DNA of 64,000 nt, taken from Bacteroidota bacterium. GTDB taxonomy: Bacteria > Bacteroidota > Bacteroidia > Cytophagales > Cyclobacteriaceae. The stretch is taken from NCBI GenBank assembly GCA_947470895.1, contig CANIVF010000009.1:29990-93989 (forward strand). The letters are read 5' to 3'. The position numbers and the translations under genes were made by a program. The notes under the pieces were generated by a model. That model was not told where the DNA came from. It saw only the letters and a list, made by a program, of their open reading frames with translations, and searched no databases. Positions 1-8,158 of this stretch are shown here, piece by piece (the first letter of the stretch is position 1; each line of letters starts with the position of its first letter).

Positions 1-207
1 AATCAACTTCAACAGGATTTTTTTTGGTACATCTGGTTTCTCACCTAACATATCATTTAGGTCAGATTAATTATCACAGAAGATTAATTGACTAAATAAT
101 AGTCGATTACCTGTGATTGCTTAGCGACAGCAAAAATCCATCGTCAGAATTAAGGCTCACCAATTTCACAGAAAATATTTTTACCTTCCACCCAAATTAT
201 AAACGAC
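1..207. other. Upstream region of ilvE
   Basis: This AT-rich stretch has no open reading frame that I can support. It contains a 9-bp direct repeat, AGATTAATT, at 64-72 and 81-89, spaced 17 bp start to start. That spacing could suit a regulator binding successive helical faces, but in such AT-rich DNA it may be chance. I see no clear TTG/TAnnTTTG promoter and no attenuator-like leader peptide. Confidence 0.3.
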
Positions 208-1269
208 ATGAACCCTATTCCAGTAGAACACACTCCCCACTCGCGTCTTTCCACTATTGATTTTAATAACCTAGGCTTTGGAAATCACATCAGCGATCAC
301 ATGCTCGTAGCGGATTATAAAGATGGAAAATGGCAAGAACCCAAAATTGTTCCTTATGGTGACCTGGCGCTGAGTCCAGCTATGTTATCTCTTCATTATG
401 GTCAGTCCATTTTTGAAGGAATGAAAGCATTCAAAAATAAAAATGAGGAGTTGGTTATCTTCAGACCACAGCGACATCATCAACGCATTCTCAAATCGAT
501 GGAACGTATGTGCATGCCTCCTATGAGCGAAGAATATTTCATCCATAGCTTGAATGCGATCATCAAAGTTGACGAAGCATGGGTGCCAACTTCGGAAGGA
601 GCTTCTTTATACCTGAGACCATTTGTATTTGCAACGGAATCCAAGCTTGGCGTAAAAATTTCAGACGAATATAAATTCATCATTCTCACTAGTCCTGTGG
701 GTCCTTACTTTGCAAAACCAGTACGGGTGAAAGTGGAAGATCATTTTGTGAGGGCTGCCGAAGGAGGTACAGGCTTTGCCAAGTGTGCCGGAAATTATGG
801 TGGGGCTTTCTACCCCACACAGCTTGCCAAAGAACAAGGCTTTGATCAGGTACTCTGGACCGATGCACGTGATCATCAATACATCGATGAATCAGGCGCT
901 ATGAACGTGATGTTCGTGCTGAATGGGAAATTAATAACCCCTCAACTTACCTCTGCCATATTGGATGGCATTACCAGAAATTCACTTTTATCATTGGCTG
1001 GTAAATTGAGCATCCCAGTAGAAGAGCGCAAAGTAAGTGTTGCCGAAATCAAAGAAGGTTTTGAAAAGGGATTGCTCACCGAAGCATTTGGAGTAGGCAC
1101 TGCCGCTGTAGTATCTACCATTGCCGCGATCAATATTGCAGGTCAAGAATTTACTTTACCGGCAGTAGATACCAACAGCATTCAACTGCGGTTAAAGAAA
1201 AAACTGGAAGACATCCGTCACGGTTATGAGCCTGATGAGTTTGGCTGGGTGTATAAAATTCCAAATTAA
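208..1269 (+). CDS. ilvE: Branched-chain amino acid aminotransferase
   Basis: A PLP-dependent fold-type IV transaminase. It catalyses the last step of leucine, isoleucine and valine synthesis and the first step of their breakdown, exchanging the amino group with glutamate/2-oxoglutarate in the cytosol. At 353 aa it has the length of the longer bacterial and mitochondrial-like BCAT type. Visible family landmarks are LHYGQSIFEGMKAF (about residues 62-75), the PLP-lysine region GFAKCAGNYGGAF with Lys192, the DESGAMNVMFV stretch that binds cofactor phosphate, and the C-terminal TEAFGVGTAAVVS motif. The ATG start fits the family N-terminus. A flavin-nucleotide-binding protein begins 2 bp after the stop, so the two are probably co-transcribed. 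No other ilv or leu gene is in the window. Confidence 0.95.
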   Translation: MNPIPVEHTPHSRLSTIDFNNLGFGNHISDHMLVADYKDGKWQEPKIVPYGDLALSPAMLSLHYGQSIFEGMKAFKNKNEELVIFRPQRHHQRILKSMERMCMPPMSEEYFIHSLNAIIKVDEAWVPTSEGASLYLRPFVFATESKLGVKISDEYKFIILTSPVGPYFAKPVRVKVEDHFVRAAEGGTGFAKCAGNYGGAFYPTQLAKEQGFDQVLWTDARDHQYIDESGAMNVMFVLNGKLITPQLTSAILDGITRNSLLSLAGKLSIPVEERKVSVAEIKEGFEKGLLTEAFGVGTAAVVSTIAAINIAGQEFTLPAVDTNSIQLRLKKKLEDIRHGYEPDEFGWVYKIPN

Positions 1270-1271
1270 AT

Positions 1272-1916
1272 ATGAGCACTTTTCCCATTACGGATAAAAC
1301 AGAAATTACACGACTGCCAAAGCGTGGAGTGTATGATAAAGATGTCGTGTACGCTATTCTGGATGAAGCGCTGGTTTGTACGGTGGCGTTTGCCGTTGAT
1401 AATCAACCATTTCAAATACCAACAGGATTCTGTCGCATCGGAGATAAACTCTACATCCATGGCTCGGTAGGCAGCCATTACATGCGTGAACTTCAAACCA
1501 CAAAATCGCCCGTTTGTATCAGCGCAACATTAATCGATGGCATGGTGCTGGCAAGGTCTGCATTTCACCATTCTGTAAACTACCGGTCAGTGATCATTTT
1601 CAGCGAGCCTGTAGTGGTTACAGATCAGGATGAACTTTATAAAGCGCTGGAAGTATTCACCGGAAAAATGTGCCCTGGTCGATGGGCTGATGTGCGCAAG
1701 CCTACAGCGGGAGAATGGAAAGCCACCCTATTACTTTCTTTTGAAATTAAGGAAGCCTCTGCCAAAGTGCGCACAGGCCCACCAAAAGACGATGAAGAAG
1801 ATTATGATTTAAATGTTTGGGCTGGAGTTCAACCTCTTAAATTGCAAAGACTACCCGTGGTGCCAGATCCGGATTTAAAAGCGGGTATCGAATTGCCATC
1901 CTACCTAAGTGAGTGA
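1272..1916 (+). CDS. Pyridoxamine 5'-phosphate oxidase-like FMN-binding protein
   Basis: A cytosolic 214-aa protein of the split-barrel flavin-binding superfamily (Pyridox_ox_2/NimA-like). The N-terminal RLPKRGVYD and ILDEAL motifs, the central FQIPTGFCRIGDKLYIHG segment and the FHHSVNYRSV block (about residues 98-107) are typical of this family. The C-terminal KVRTGPPKDDEEDY and WAGV segment is also characteristic. Members bind FMN, and some reduce small molecules, but the substrate cannot be read from sequence. It starts 2 bp after ilvE. That makes an operon likely and suggests a link to amino acid or PLP chemistry, which is only inference. It is not the canonical PdxH. Confidence 0.85.
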   Translation: MSTFPITDKTEITRLPKRGVYDKDVVYAILDEALVCTVAFAVDNQPFQIPTGFCRIGDKLYIHGSVGSHYMRELQTTKSPVCISATLIDGMVLARSAFHHSVNYRSVIIFSEPVVVTDQDELYKALEVFTGKMCPGRWADVRKPTAGEWKATLLLSFEIKEASAKVRTGPPKDDEEDYDLNVWAGVQPLKLQRLPVVPDPDLKAGIELPSYLSE

Positions 1917-1922
1917 AAATCA

Positions 1923-1952
1923 TTGAGATTAGGCCTTAATTTGGTATCTTCG
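1923..1952 (+). promoter_or_regulatory. Bacteroidota-type promoter for the small basic protein
   Basis: TTG at 1923-1925 is followed after 19 bp by TATCTTCG at 1945-1952. This matches the Bacteroidota primary sigma consensus TTG-N19/20-TAnnTTTG at all but one -7 position. Transcription would start near 1958, leaving a leader of about 78 nt before the ATG at 2036. It sits directly after the stop of the flavin-binding protein, so the small gene probably has its own promoter. Confidence 0.5.
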
Positions 1953-2035
1953 CCCGCTCTGAACTAAAATTTTTGATCACCTGTTTATTCTTTGGCCTCA
2001 AAAAGGTCAAATAAACTTTAAAAAAACAAACAATC

Positions 2036-2263
2036 ATGGGAAGACCTCCTGTACTACCAAAAAAGAAAAAAGACGGTTTTTGGCTTGAAGTGCGCAATAA
2101 AGGCGCTAGATCAGGTACTATTTTAATTCGCGATAGTCATCAGGCGATGATGCAGGCAGCCAAGCAGTATGAAATGACCAAGGATGTAATTATTCTTGGA
2201 GAGCACAAAAACGGCAAAAAAATAGACGATAAAGCCAAGGCTAAAAAAGTCAAAGAAGAATAA
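2036..2263 (+). CDS. Small basic conserved-type protein, function unknown
   Basis: A 75-aa, strongly basic protein with no signal peptide or membrane segment. The N-terminal LPKKKKDGFWLEVRNKG looks like one beta strand followed by a turn. SHQAMMQAAKQYE is probably an amphipathic helix, and the last 20 residues are lysine-rich (DDKAKAKKVKEE) and probably disordered. The charge would suit nucleic acid or ribosome contact, but I do not recognise a characterised family. It has a good promoter at 1923-1952, is followed by a strong hairpin at 2279-2326, and appears monocistronic, which supports a real expressed gene. Confidence 0.7.
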   Translation: MGRPPVLPKKKKDGFWLEVRNKGARSGTILIRDSHQAMMQAAKQYEMTKDVIILGEHKNGKKIDDKAKAKKVKEE

Positions 2264-2278
2264 TCTTCAAAAAATTGA

Positions 2279-2326
2279 AAAGAGTTACTCTCTCAGTCTT
2301 TTAAAGAATTGGGAGAGTAACTCTTT
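2279..2326. terminator. Bidirectional hairpin terminator between the small basic gene and tadA
   Basis: The arms AAAGAGTTACTCTC (2279-2292) and GAGAGTAACTCTTT (2313-2326) are perfectly complementary over 14 bp with a 20-nt loop. The hairpin lies between convergent genes. Its right arm encodes the last residues of tadA, and the tadA stop codon is inside the left arm. Tracts of A on the left and TTT on the right give modest U-runs in both directions. Confidence 0.75.
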
Positions 2327-2728
2327 GCTTTCCTGCCCACTTATACCTTTCAACACCTCTGTACGCGGATGTAGCAATGGACTTCTTGCCAAAGAATAAC
2401 CCCGCTGTTCATCCTCAGCACCAAAAATAAGTTTTTGAAGTTGCACCCAGTGCAAAGCTCCTGCACACATCACGCATGGCTCCAGGGTTACATACAGTGT
2501 GCATTCACTTAAATATTTTGATCCAAGATAATTGGCAGCTGAAGTTACCGCAAGCATTTCGGCATGGGCCGTGGCATCATTAAGTTGCTCCGTTTGGTTA
2601 TGAGCTCGCGCAATGATTTTATTCTGGCAAACCACCACCGCTCCTACCGGAACTTCACCTTTATCGAATGCCTTTCGAGCCTCTTTCAAAGCCTCACGCA
2701 TAAAATACTCAAGAGAATATAGTTCCAT
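2285..2728 (-). CDS. tadA: tRNA-specific adenosine deaminase (TadA-like)
   Basis: A zinc-dependent cytidine/deoxycytidylate deaminase-fold enzyme. It most likely converts A34 to inosine in tRNA-Arg(ACG), which widens codon reading. The zinc site is complete: HAE (His ligand and catalytic Glu) near residue 55 and PCVMC (two Cys ligands) near residue 85. The N-terminal EVPVGAVVV and the ARAHNQTE segment match TadA more closely than guanine deaminase. The ATG at 2728 is preferred over a TTG two codons upstream, giving 147 aa. It starts 17 bp after the stop of the exported protein at 2746-3294, so the two probably share a transcript. Other deaminase specificity cannot be fully excluded. Confidence 0.88.
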   Translation of the reverse strand: MELYSLEYFMREALKEARKAFDKGEVPVGAVVVCQNKIIARAHNQTEQLNDATAHAEMLAVTSAANYLGSKYLSECTLYVTLEPCVMCAGALHWVQLQKLIFGAEDEQRGYSLARSPLLHPRTEVLKGISGQESKELLSQFFKRLRE

Positions 2729-2745
2729 TGGCAATTGTTTTCAGA

Positions 2746-3294
2746 TTACTTTACCCGCACCGATTTCATCATAGCCCGCACATTCTCCTGCCAGTCTTCG
2801 CGCATAGCTTTAGGACAATTGAATGAAACAACCAGCGTACGGCCAGGTTCAATCAAGTATTGAATATAAGTGTATCGAAATACAGGTTGCTGCTCACCCA
2901 GTGCCATCTTGTTGCCGTTTACACGGGATTCGAACTCAAAAAAAATGTACTTCTTCTTATGGATGGTGTGTATGCCCTCTTCAATAATATCCACCCGATC
3001 AAAAAGGTTGGTGATACTTGATTTAAAAAACTTTTGGGCAATCTCCAGATCGGTGTCAGGCCATTGAGTAGCCGAAATATTCACACTGAAGTCCAGAGTT
3101 CTGTTCAGGTCCGTATAAGCAGCCAATGGGGCGCGCACAGAAGGATATCGCAATATAATATCATCTTCGGCCATGGGCTGAAGCTCCGATGGAAGTGATA
3201 TTACGATACCCTCCGCAACCTTGGTCTTCACCAATTTAGAGGGTGAAAAGGCGAAAAGGACGATGATAGCAACCGATAGTAGTATTTTTTTCAT
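2746..3294 (-). CDS. Exported protein, function unknown
   Basis: A 182-aa protein with a clear N-terminal signal peptide (MKKILLSVAIIVLFAF). It is therefore probably periplasmic, or held at the membrane if uncleaved, because no AxA site is obvious. The mature part looks like a single alpha/beta domain. It has a LPSELQPMAEDDI segment, a central region rich in aromatic beta strands (FFEFESRVNG, FRYTYIQYLIE) and a final helix with MMKSVRVK. The layout recalls small periplasmic PsbP-like domains, but I do not recognise the family with confidence. It lies upstream of tadA on the same strand, probably in one operon, and is divergent from aspS. Confidence 0.7.
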   Translation of the reverse strand: MKKILLSVAIIVLFAFSPSKLVKTKVAEGIVISLPSELQPMAEDDIILRYPSVRAPLAAYTDLNRTLDFSVNISATQWPDTDLEIAQKFFKSSITNLFDRVDIIEEGIHTIHKKKYIFFEFESRVNGNKMALGEQQPVFRYTYIQYLIEPGRTLVVSFNCPKAMREDWQENVRAMMKSVRVK

Positions 3295-3380
3295 AGGGAT
3301 TTAAAAAACGAAATTGGATCAAGGCTCTGTATAACGTGCAACCTTTATTAATTTGCGCGTCCAAATTTAATGATTTTACC

Positions 3381-5138
3381 ATGCTTAGAACTCATACTTG
3401 CGGTGAACTGCGAATCAGCGATGTAAATAAAGAAGTAACCCTCACCGGTTGGGTGCAGCGCCTGCGCGATAAAGGCAGTTTGTTGTGGGTTGATCTGCGC
3501 GACCGGTACGGAATCACACAACTATTTTTAGAAGAAGGTAAAACCGATCCGGCTTTGTTGCAGGCTGCCCGATCGGCAGGCCGTGAATATGTATTGAAAG
3601 CAAAAGGCACAGTGGTAGAACGTCTTTCAAAGAATGATAAAATGCCAACCGGTGACGTGGAGATTCGTGTGACTTCCATTGAAGTACTCAATACATCCAA
3701 AACTCCTCCCTTCACCATTGAAGACAATACCGATGGTGGCGATGACCTTCGCATGAAATACCGCTACCTCGACTTGCGTAGAAACGTAGTACGCGAAAGC
3801 CTTCAGCTCAGACACAAGATGGCGCAGCAGACACGCATCTATCTGGACAGTTTGAATTTTATTGAAGTTGAAACACCGGTGTTGATCAAATCAACTCCCG
3901 AAGGCGCGCGTGATTTCGTTGTGCCTTCACGCATGAACCCGGGAGAATTTTATGCGCTGCCACAGTCGCCACAAACATTCAAGCAGTTGTTGATGGTATC
4001 CGGCTTCGACCGCTACTATCAGATTGTAAAATGCTTCCGTGATGAAGACTTGCGTGCCGATCGTCAGCCTGAGTTTACACAGATCGATTGCGAGATGGCC
4101 TTCATCACACAAGAAGATATTTTATATACGTTTGAAGGACTGGTAAGACATCTTTTCAAAAACGTGAAAGGAATCGACATGCCATCGGTGCCACACATGA
4201 GCTATGACGATGCCATGAAATACTATGGCTCAGACAAACCCGACACTCGCTTTGAGATGAAGTTTGTTGAGTTAAACGATATTACCCAGGGAAAAGGATT
4301 CCAGGTTTTTGATAGCGCTGAGCTGGTAGTTGGTATCTGTGCAAAAGGCTGTGCTGAATACACACGCAAACAATTAGACGAACTCACAGAGTATGTGAAG
4401 AAACCACAGATTGGCGCCAAAGGTCTGGTGTATGTGCAATGTAAAGCAGATGGCACGTTCAAATCATCGGTGGATAAATTCTATTCCGCTGATGATTTGA
4501 AAACATGGGCTGAGAAATTCAATGCTCAACCGGGTGATTTAATCTTTGTTCTTTCAGGCGATGCTGACAAAACGAGAAAAGCACTGAATGAACTTCGCTT
4601 AAAAATGGGCGATGCTCTGGGCCTTCGCGATAAAAATAAATTCGCTGCCCTTTGGGTGATCGACTTCCCTTTGTTGGAGTGGAGCGAAGACACTAATCGT
4701 TGGCATGCCATGCACCACCCATTCACTTCTCCGAAACCAGAAGATATGAAGTTGCTGGAAAGCGACCCTGGCAAGGTGCGAGCGAATGCCTATGACATGG
4801 TCATTAACGGAACTGAAGTGGGGGGTGGATCTATTCGTATTCACGACCGGGCAACCCAGCAACTCATGTTCAGCAAACTTGGATTTAGCGATGAAGAAGC
4901 AAAAAAACAATTTGGTTTCTTAATGGAAGCATTTGAATATGGTGCGCCTCCACATGGTGGTATTGCCTTCGGCTTCGATCGCTTGTGTTCACTCTTTGGC
5001 GGTGCTGATTCCATCCGCGACTTCATTGCATTCCCCAAAAATAATGCGGGTCGCGATGTGATGATTGATACGCCTTCTACGATTTCACAAGAACAGTTGA
5101 CTGAGTTGAATATTCTGGTGAAGGAGATTAAGAAATAA
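3381..5138 (+). CDS. aspS: Aspartate--tRNA ligase
   Basis: A class IIb aminoacyl-tRNA synthetase that charges tRNA-Asp in the cytosol. The ATG at 3381 gives 585 aa with the standard bacterial N-terminus (RTHTCGELR). An in-frame GTG 45 bp upstream adds residues that do not fit. An OB-fold anticodon-binding domain comes first ([19 protein letters not shown]). The class II core follows, with motif 2 [16 protein letters not shown], a bacterial GAD insertion domain of about 120 residues, and motif 3 [10 protein letters not shown] near the C-terminus. The length matches bacterial AspRS rather than the shorter archaeal type. It is monocistronic, with a terminator at 5161-5187. Whether it also acts on tRNA-Asn cannot be decided here. 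Confidence 0.97.
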   Translation: MLRTHTCGELRISDVNKEVTLTGWVQRLRDKGSLLWVDLRDRYGITQLFLEEGKTDPALLQAARSAGREYVLKAKGTVVERLSKNDKMPTGDVEIRVTSIEVLNTSKTPPFTIEDNTDGGDDLRMKYRYLDLRRNVVRESLQLRHKMAQQTRIYLDSLNFIEVETPVLIKSTPEGARDFVVPSRMNPGEFYALPQSPQTFKQLLMVSGFDRYYQIVKCFRDEDLRADRQPEFTQIDCEMAFITQEDILYTFEGLVRHLFKNVKGIDMPSVPHMSYDDAMKYYGSDKPDTRFEMKFVELNDITQGKGFQVFDSAELVVGICAKGCAEYTRKQLDELTEYVKKPQIGAKGLVYVQCKADGTFKSSVDKFYSADDLKTWAEKFNAQPGDLIFVLSGDADKTRKALNELRLKMGDALGLRDKNKFAALWVIDFPLLEWSEDTNRWHAMHHPFTSPKPEDMKLLESDPGKVRANAYDMVINGTEVGGGSIRIHDRATQQLMFSKLGFSDEEAKKQFGFLMEAFEYGAPPHGGIAFGFDRLCSLFGGADSIRDFIAFPKNNAGRDVMIDTPSTISQEQLTELNILVKEIKK

Positions 5139-5160
5139 ACTTATTACAAATTTTATTAAG

Positions 5161-5187
5161 AGAGCCAGTCAATCGCTGGCTCTTTTC
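5161..5187 (+). terminator. Rho-independent terminator of aspS
   Basis: AGAGCCAG (5161-5168) pairs perfectly with CTGGCTCT (5176-5183) around a 7-nt loop. A T-rich tract (TTTTCTTTTT) follows directly. The hairpin starts 22 bp after the aspS stop codon. Confidence 0.85.
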
Positions 5188-5264
5188 TTTTTCAACCACT
5201 GATAGAATAAGACTCAGAAGTTCGCTTCTTTTTTTATAGCTTTCTTTAACAAATCAGACATGCC

Positions 5265-7211
5265 ATGAAATTGATCCTCCCTCTGGTCCTTTTACCGTTC
5301 CTACTTTCTGCACAACTTAAAACTATTGAGCCCGTCAGCTTCTCAGAAGTAACCATTACAGACAACTTCTGGAAACCAAGAATCGAGCAAGTTGCCACGA
5401 CCACATTAGAGGCATGCATTTATCAAACGGAAGTAAAAACAGCCCGCATCAGAAACTTTGAGATTGTTGGTGGCACACGCCAAGGAAAGTTTGAGGGAAT
5501 TTTTTACGATGACTCGGATGTATTCAAAGCATTGGAAGCCATCGCCTACTCACTAAAAAATAAACCAAACCCAACACTCGAAAAGAAAGCGGATGAGTGG
5601 ATTGATAAAATCGCTGCTGCCCAACAAAAAGACGGATACATCAACACCTACTACACGCTTAACGGCCTCGACAAACGATGGACAGACATGAGTATGCACG
5701 AAGATTATAATGGTGGTCATTTGATTGAAGCTGCTGTAGCGTATTACCAGGCTACAGGAAAAAGAAAATTACTGGATGTGTCTATCCGGTTTGCTGATCA
5801 CTTTGATTCATTGTTCGGACCTGGAAAAAGACATTGGGTAACTGGTCATCAGGAACTTGAACTTGCCCTTGTGAAACTTTACAAGGCAACTCAAAACAAA
5901 AAATACCTGGACATGGCCAAATGGTTGCTGGACGAGCGCGGACACAAATATGCACAAGGCTACACGTGGACAGAGTGGAAGGACACGGCTTATGCCCAGG
6001 ATGTCAAACCAGTAAAAGAACAAACAGAAATCACCGGTCATGCCGTGCGTGCCATGTATATGTACACGGGTGCAGCGGATGTGGCATCACTCACAGGCGA
6101 TGAAGGCTATATGAAAGCCATGAAAACGGTTTGGGAAGATGTGGTTCATCGCAATATGTACATCACGGGGGGTATTGGTTCATCAGGAAGCAACGAAGGG
6201 TTTTCCATTGATTATGATTTACCCAACGAACAAGCGTATTGCGAAACATGTGCTTCGGTTGGAATGGTGTTCTGGAATCAACGCATGAATCTACTCACAG
6301 GCGAAAGTAAATACTTTGATGTGCTGGAGCGAAGTTTATATAACGGAGCCCTTGATGGTTTGTCACTAAGCGGAGACAAATTCTTTTACGGCAATCCACT
6401 CGCATCCAATGGAAAGCATTTCAGAAGAGAATGGTTCGGTACGGCATGTTGTCCTGCCAATATTGCACGATTGGTTTCGTCATTGGGTGATTACATCTAT
6501 AATAAATCGAATGAAGCCGTGTGGATCAATCTGTATGTAAGTAGCCAGACGAAACTGGCTATGGGCAAAACTCCAGTTCTTATCGAACAGAAAAGCAATT
6601 ATCCATGGGATGGCGAAGTTATAGTAGCTGTGAATCCTGAAAAGAAAAGTAAGTTTAGTGTAATGCTTCGCCTTCCCGGCTGGGCTACGGGTGAAACTGT
6701 GCCTGGTGGTCTATATCACTTTGAAAAAGCTGCTAATTCAAGCATCCTGGTAAAAGTGAATGGAAAAGACTTTGCCTACACGGCAGATAAAGGATATGCA
6801 GTCATCGCCCGCGAATGGAAAAAAGGAGATGTCATCAGCTTATCACTTCCTATGGATGTGAACGAAGTTTCATCGAGAGAAACCATCAAAGCCAACGAAG
6901 GACGCATCGCCCTGCAACGCGGGCCATTGGTGTATTGCGTTGAGGGTGCTGACAATGATGGCCAAGCCTGGAATTTTGTCGTGCCAGATAACACACAGTA
7001 CACGATTACTTACAATTCAGGCTTACTTAAAGGCATTGTTACCATACAAGCCAATGTCCCGGCTGTAAAAATCGGTGCTGATGGTTTAAGTATCAATACC
7101 AAAACCAAAACAATCACCGCCATTCCTTACTATAGTTGGTGTAATCGTGGCAGCAACCCGATGCAGGTTTGGCTTCCAAGAAAGATTAAAGACATTAAAT
7201 TGAATTATTAA
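5265..7211 (+). CDS. Exported glycoside hydrolase family 127 (beta-L-arabinofuranosidase-like)
   Basis: A 648-aa enzyme with a signal peptide (MKLILPLVLLPFLLSAQ), so it is periplasmic or secreted. The (alpha/alpha)6-barrel domain belongs to GH127 (formerly DUF1680). It shows the metal/nucleophile cluster seen in HypBA1-type enzymes: CETC within NEQAYCETCASVG (about residues 325-335) and a CC pair in FGTACCPANIARL (about 395), where one cysteine is the expected nucleophile. A C-terminal beta-sandwich part follows. The likely role is removal of terminal beta-L-arabinofuranose or a related sugar from plant glycans. No SusC/SusD pair or other glycosidase is nearby, so this is not a polysaccharide utilisation locus. 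A TPR lipoprotein follows after 13 bp. Confidence 0.88.
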   Translation: MKLILPLVLLPFLLSAQLKTIEPVSFSEVTITDNFWKPRIEQVATTTLEACIYQTEVKTARIRNFEIVGGTRQGKFEGIFYDDSDVFKALEAIAYSLKNKPNPTLEKKADEWIDKIAAAQQKDGYINTYYTLNGLDKRWTDMSMHEDYNGGHLIEAAVAYYQATGKRKLLDVSIRFADHFDSLFGPGKRHWVTGHQELELALVKLYKATQNKKYLDMAKWLLDERGHKYAQGYTWTEWKDTAYAQDVKPVKEQTEITGHAVRAMYMYTGAADVASLTGDEGYMKAMKTVWEDVVHRNMYITGGIGSSGSNEGFSIDYDLPNEQAYCETCASVGMVFWNQRMNLLTGESKYFDVLERSLYNGALDGLSLSGDKFFYGNPLASNGKHFRREWFGTACCPANIARLVSSLGDYIYNKSNEAVWINLYVSSQTKLAMGKTPVLIEQKSNYPWDGEVIVAVNPEKKSKFSVMLRLPGWATGETVPGGLYHFEKAANSSILVKVNGKDFAYTADKGYAVIAREWKKGDVISLSLPMDVNEVSSRETIKANEGRIALQRGPLVYCVEGADNDGQAWNFVVPDNTQYTITYNSGLLKGIVTIQANVPAVKIGADGLSINTKTKTITAIPYYSWCNRGSNPMQVWLPRKIKDIKLNY

Positions 7212-7224
7212 AATCTTAAAGCGC

Positions 7225-8148
7225 ATGAAAAAAATACTTGCAATAGGCCTGCTGACTATCGTTGTTGGTGCTTGCAATAAAGCTGATGACTATTATCACC
7301 TGGGTATCGATGCTTTCAATGCCAAAAATTATGAAAAGGCAATTGTTTATTTTGACTCAACCCTCATGCTTGATCAGAATAATGCCAGTGCATTTATAAA
7401 CCGTGCCAATGCCAAATATGAGCTAAACGACTTCGAAAATTCACTCACGGATTTCGCCAAAGGGATTGAAATGTGGCCAAAGGATGAATCGAATAGGAAG
7501 GAACTGGCTATGATATATTCAGAACGAGCCGATGCGTACTATGAACTGAAAAAATATGACCAGGCCATTGAAGACTACAGTGAAGCCATCACTAAAGATG
7601 CAACACTAATTAGCGCATACATAGGCAGAGGTGATGCATATATCAAAAAACAAATTCCCGACTTGGCTAAAGCTGATTATGAAAAAGTAATTTCACTGGA
7701 TAACAAAATAGCCAATGCGCACTACGGCCTGGGTAATTTCTATTACGACTCGAAAGACTATGAAAGCGCTATCGTTCATTATAATCTTGCTATTGAAATA
7801 GATAATACCATTTACGCTTATTATATGGACCGGGGTGACTCTTATTATATGATTGAAAAATATAATCAGGCTATCGAAGACTTTACCAAAGCCATCGAAC
7901 TTAAACCTGATGATGCTAAAGCGTACATTTTCAGAGGAGATGCCAAAGACAATGTTGACTTGGGACAAGACGCTTTGGCTGACTATGACAAGGCCATTGA
8001 GATTGATCCAGCAAATTCATCTGCGTATTACAACAGAGGTATCACGAAGAGGAAATTAGGTGATAAAAAAGGTGCCTGTTTAGATTTTAATAAAGCGATT
8101 GAACTTGGCCGTGATGATGCCAAATCCTATGCTGATGAATGTAAGTAG
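7225..8148 (+). CDS. TPR-repeat lipoprotein
   Basis: A 307-aa protein with a lipoprotein signal peptide. The lipobox VVGAC places the lipidated cysteine at residue 17, so it should be anchored to an envelope membrane. The rest is about eight TPR units of 34 residues with the usual W/L-G-Y-A-F-A-P pattern, for example AYYELKKYDQAIEDYSEAI, AYIGRGDAYIKK and AYYNRGITKRKLGDKKGAC. TPR arrays bind partner proteins, and no catalytic part is visible. It starts 13 bp after the GH127 gene, so co-transcription is likely, but a functional tie is not evident. It is convergent with the CHAT locus, whose last codon lies only 11 bp away. Confidence 0.85.
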   Translation: MKKILAIGLLTIVVGACNKADDYYHLGIDAFNAKNYEKAIVYFDSTLMLDQNNASAFINRANAKYELNDFENSLTDFAKGIEMWPKDESNRKELAMIYSERADAYYELKKYDQAIEDYSEAITKDATLISAYIGRGDAYIKKQIPDLAKADYEKVISLDNKIANAHYGLGNFYYDSKDYESAIVHYNLAIEIDNTIYAYYMDRGDSYYMIEKYNQAIEDFTKAIELKPDDAKAYIFRGDAKDNVDLGQDALADYDKAIEIDPANSSAYYNRGITKRKLGDKKGACLDFNKAIELGRDDAKSYADECK

Positions 8149-8158
8149 CTCTGCCTCG

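Noticed and set aside
5265..8148. Polysaccharide utilisation locus around the GH127 enzyme
   Set aside because: No SusC/SusD pair, sulfatase, other glycosidase or hybrid regulator is nearby. The TonB receptors in the window are of heme and siderophore type.
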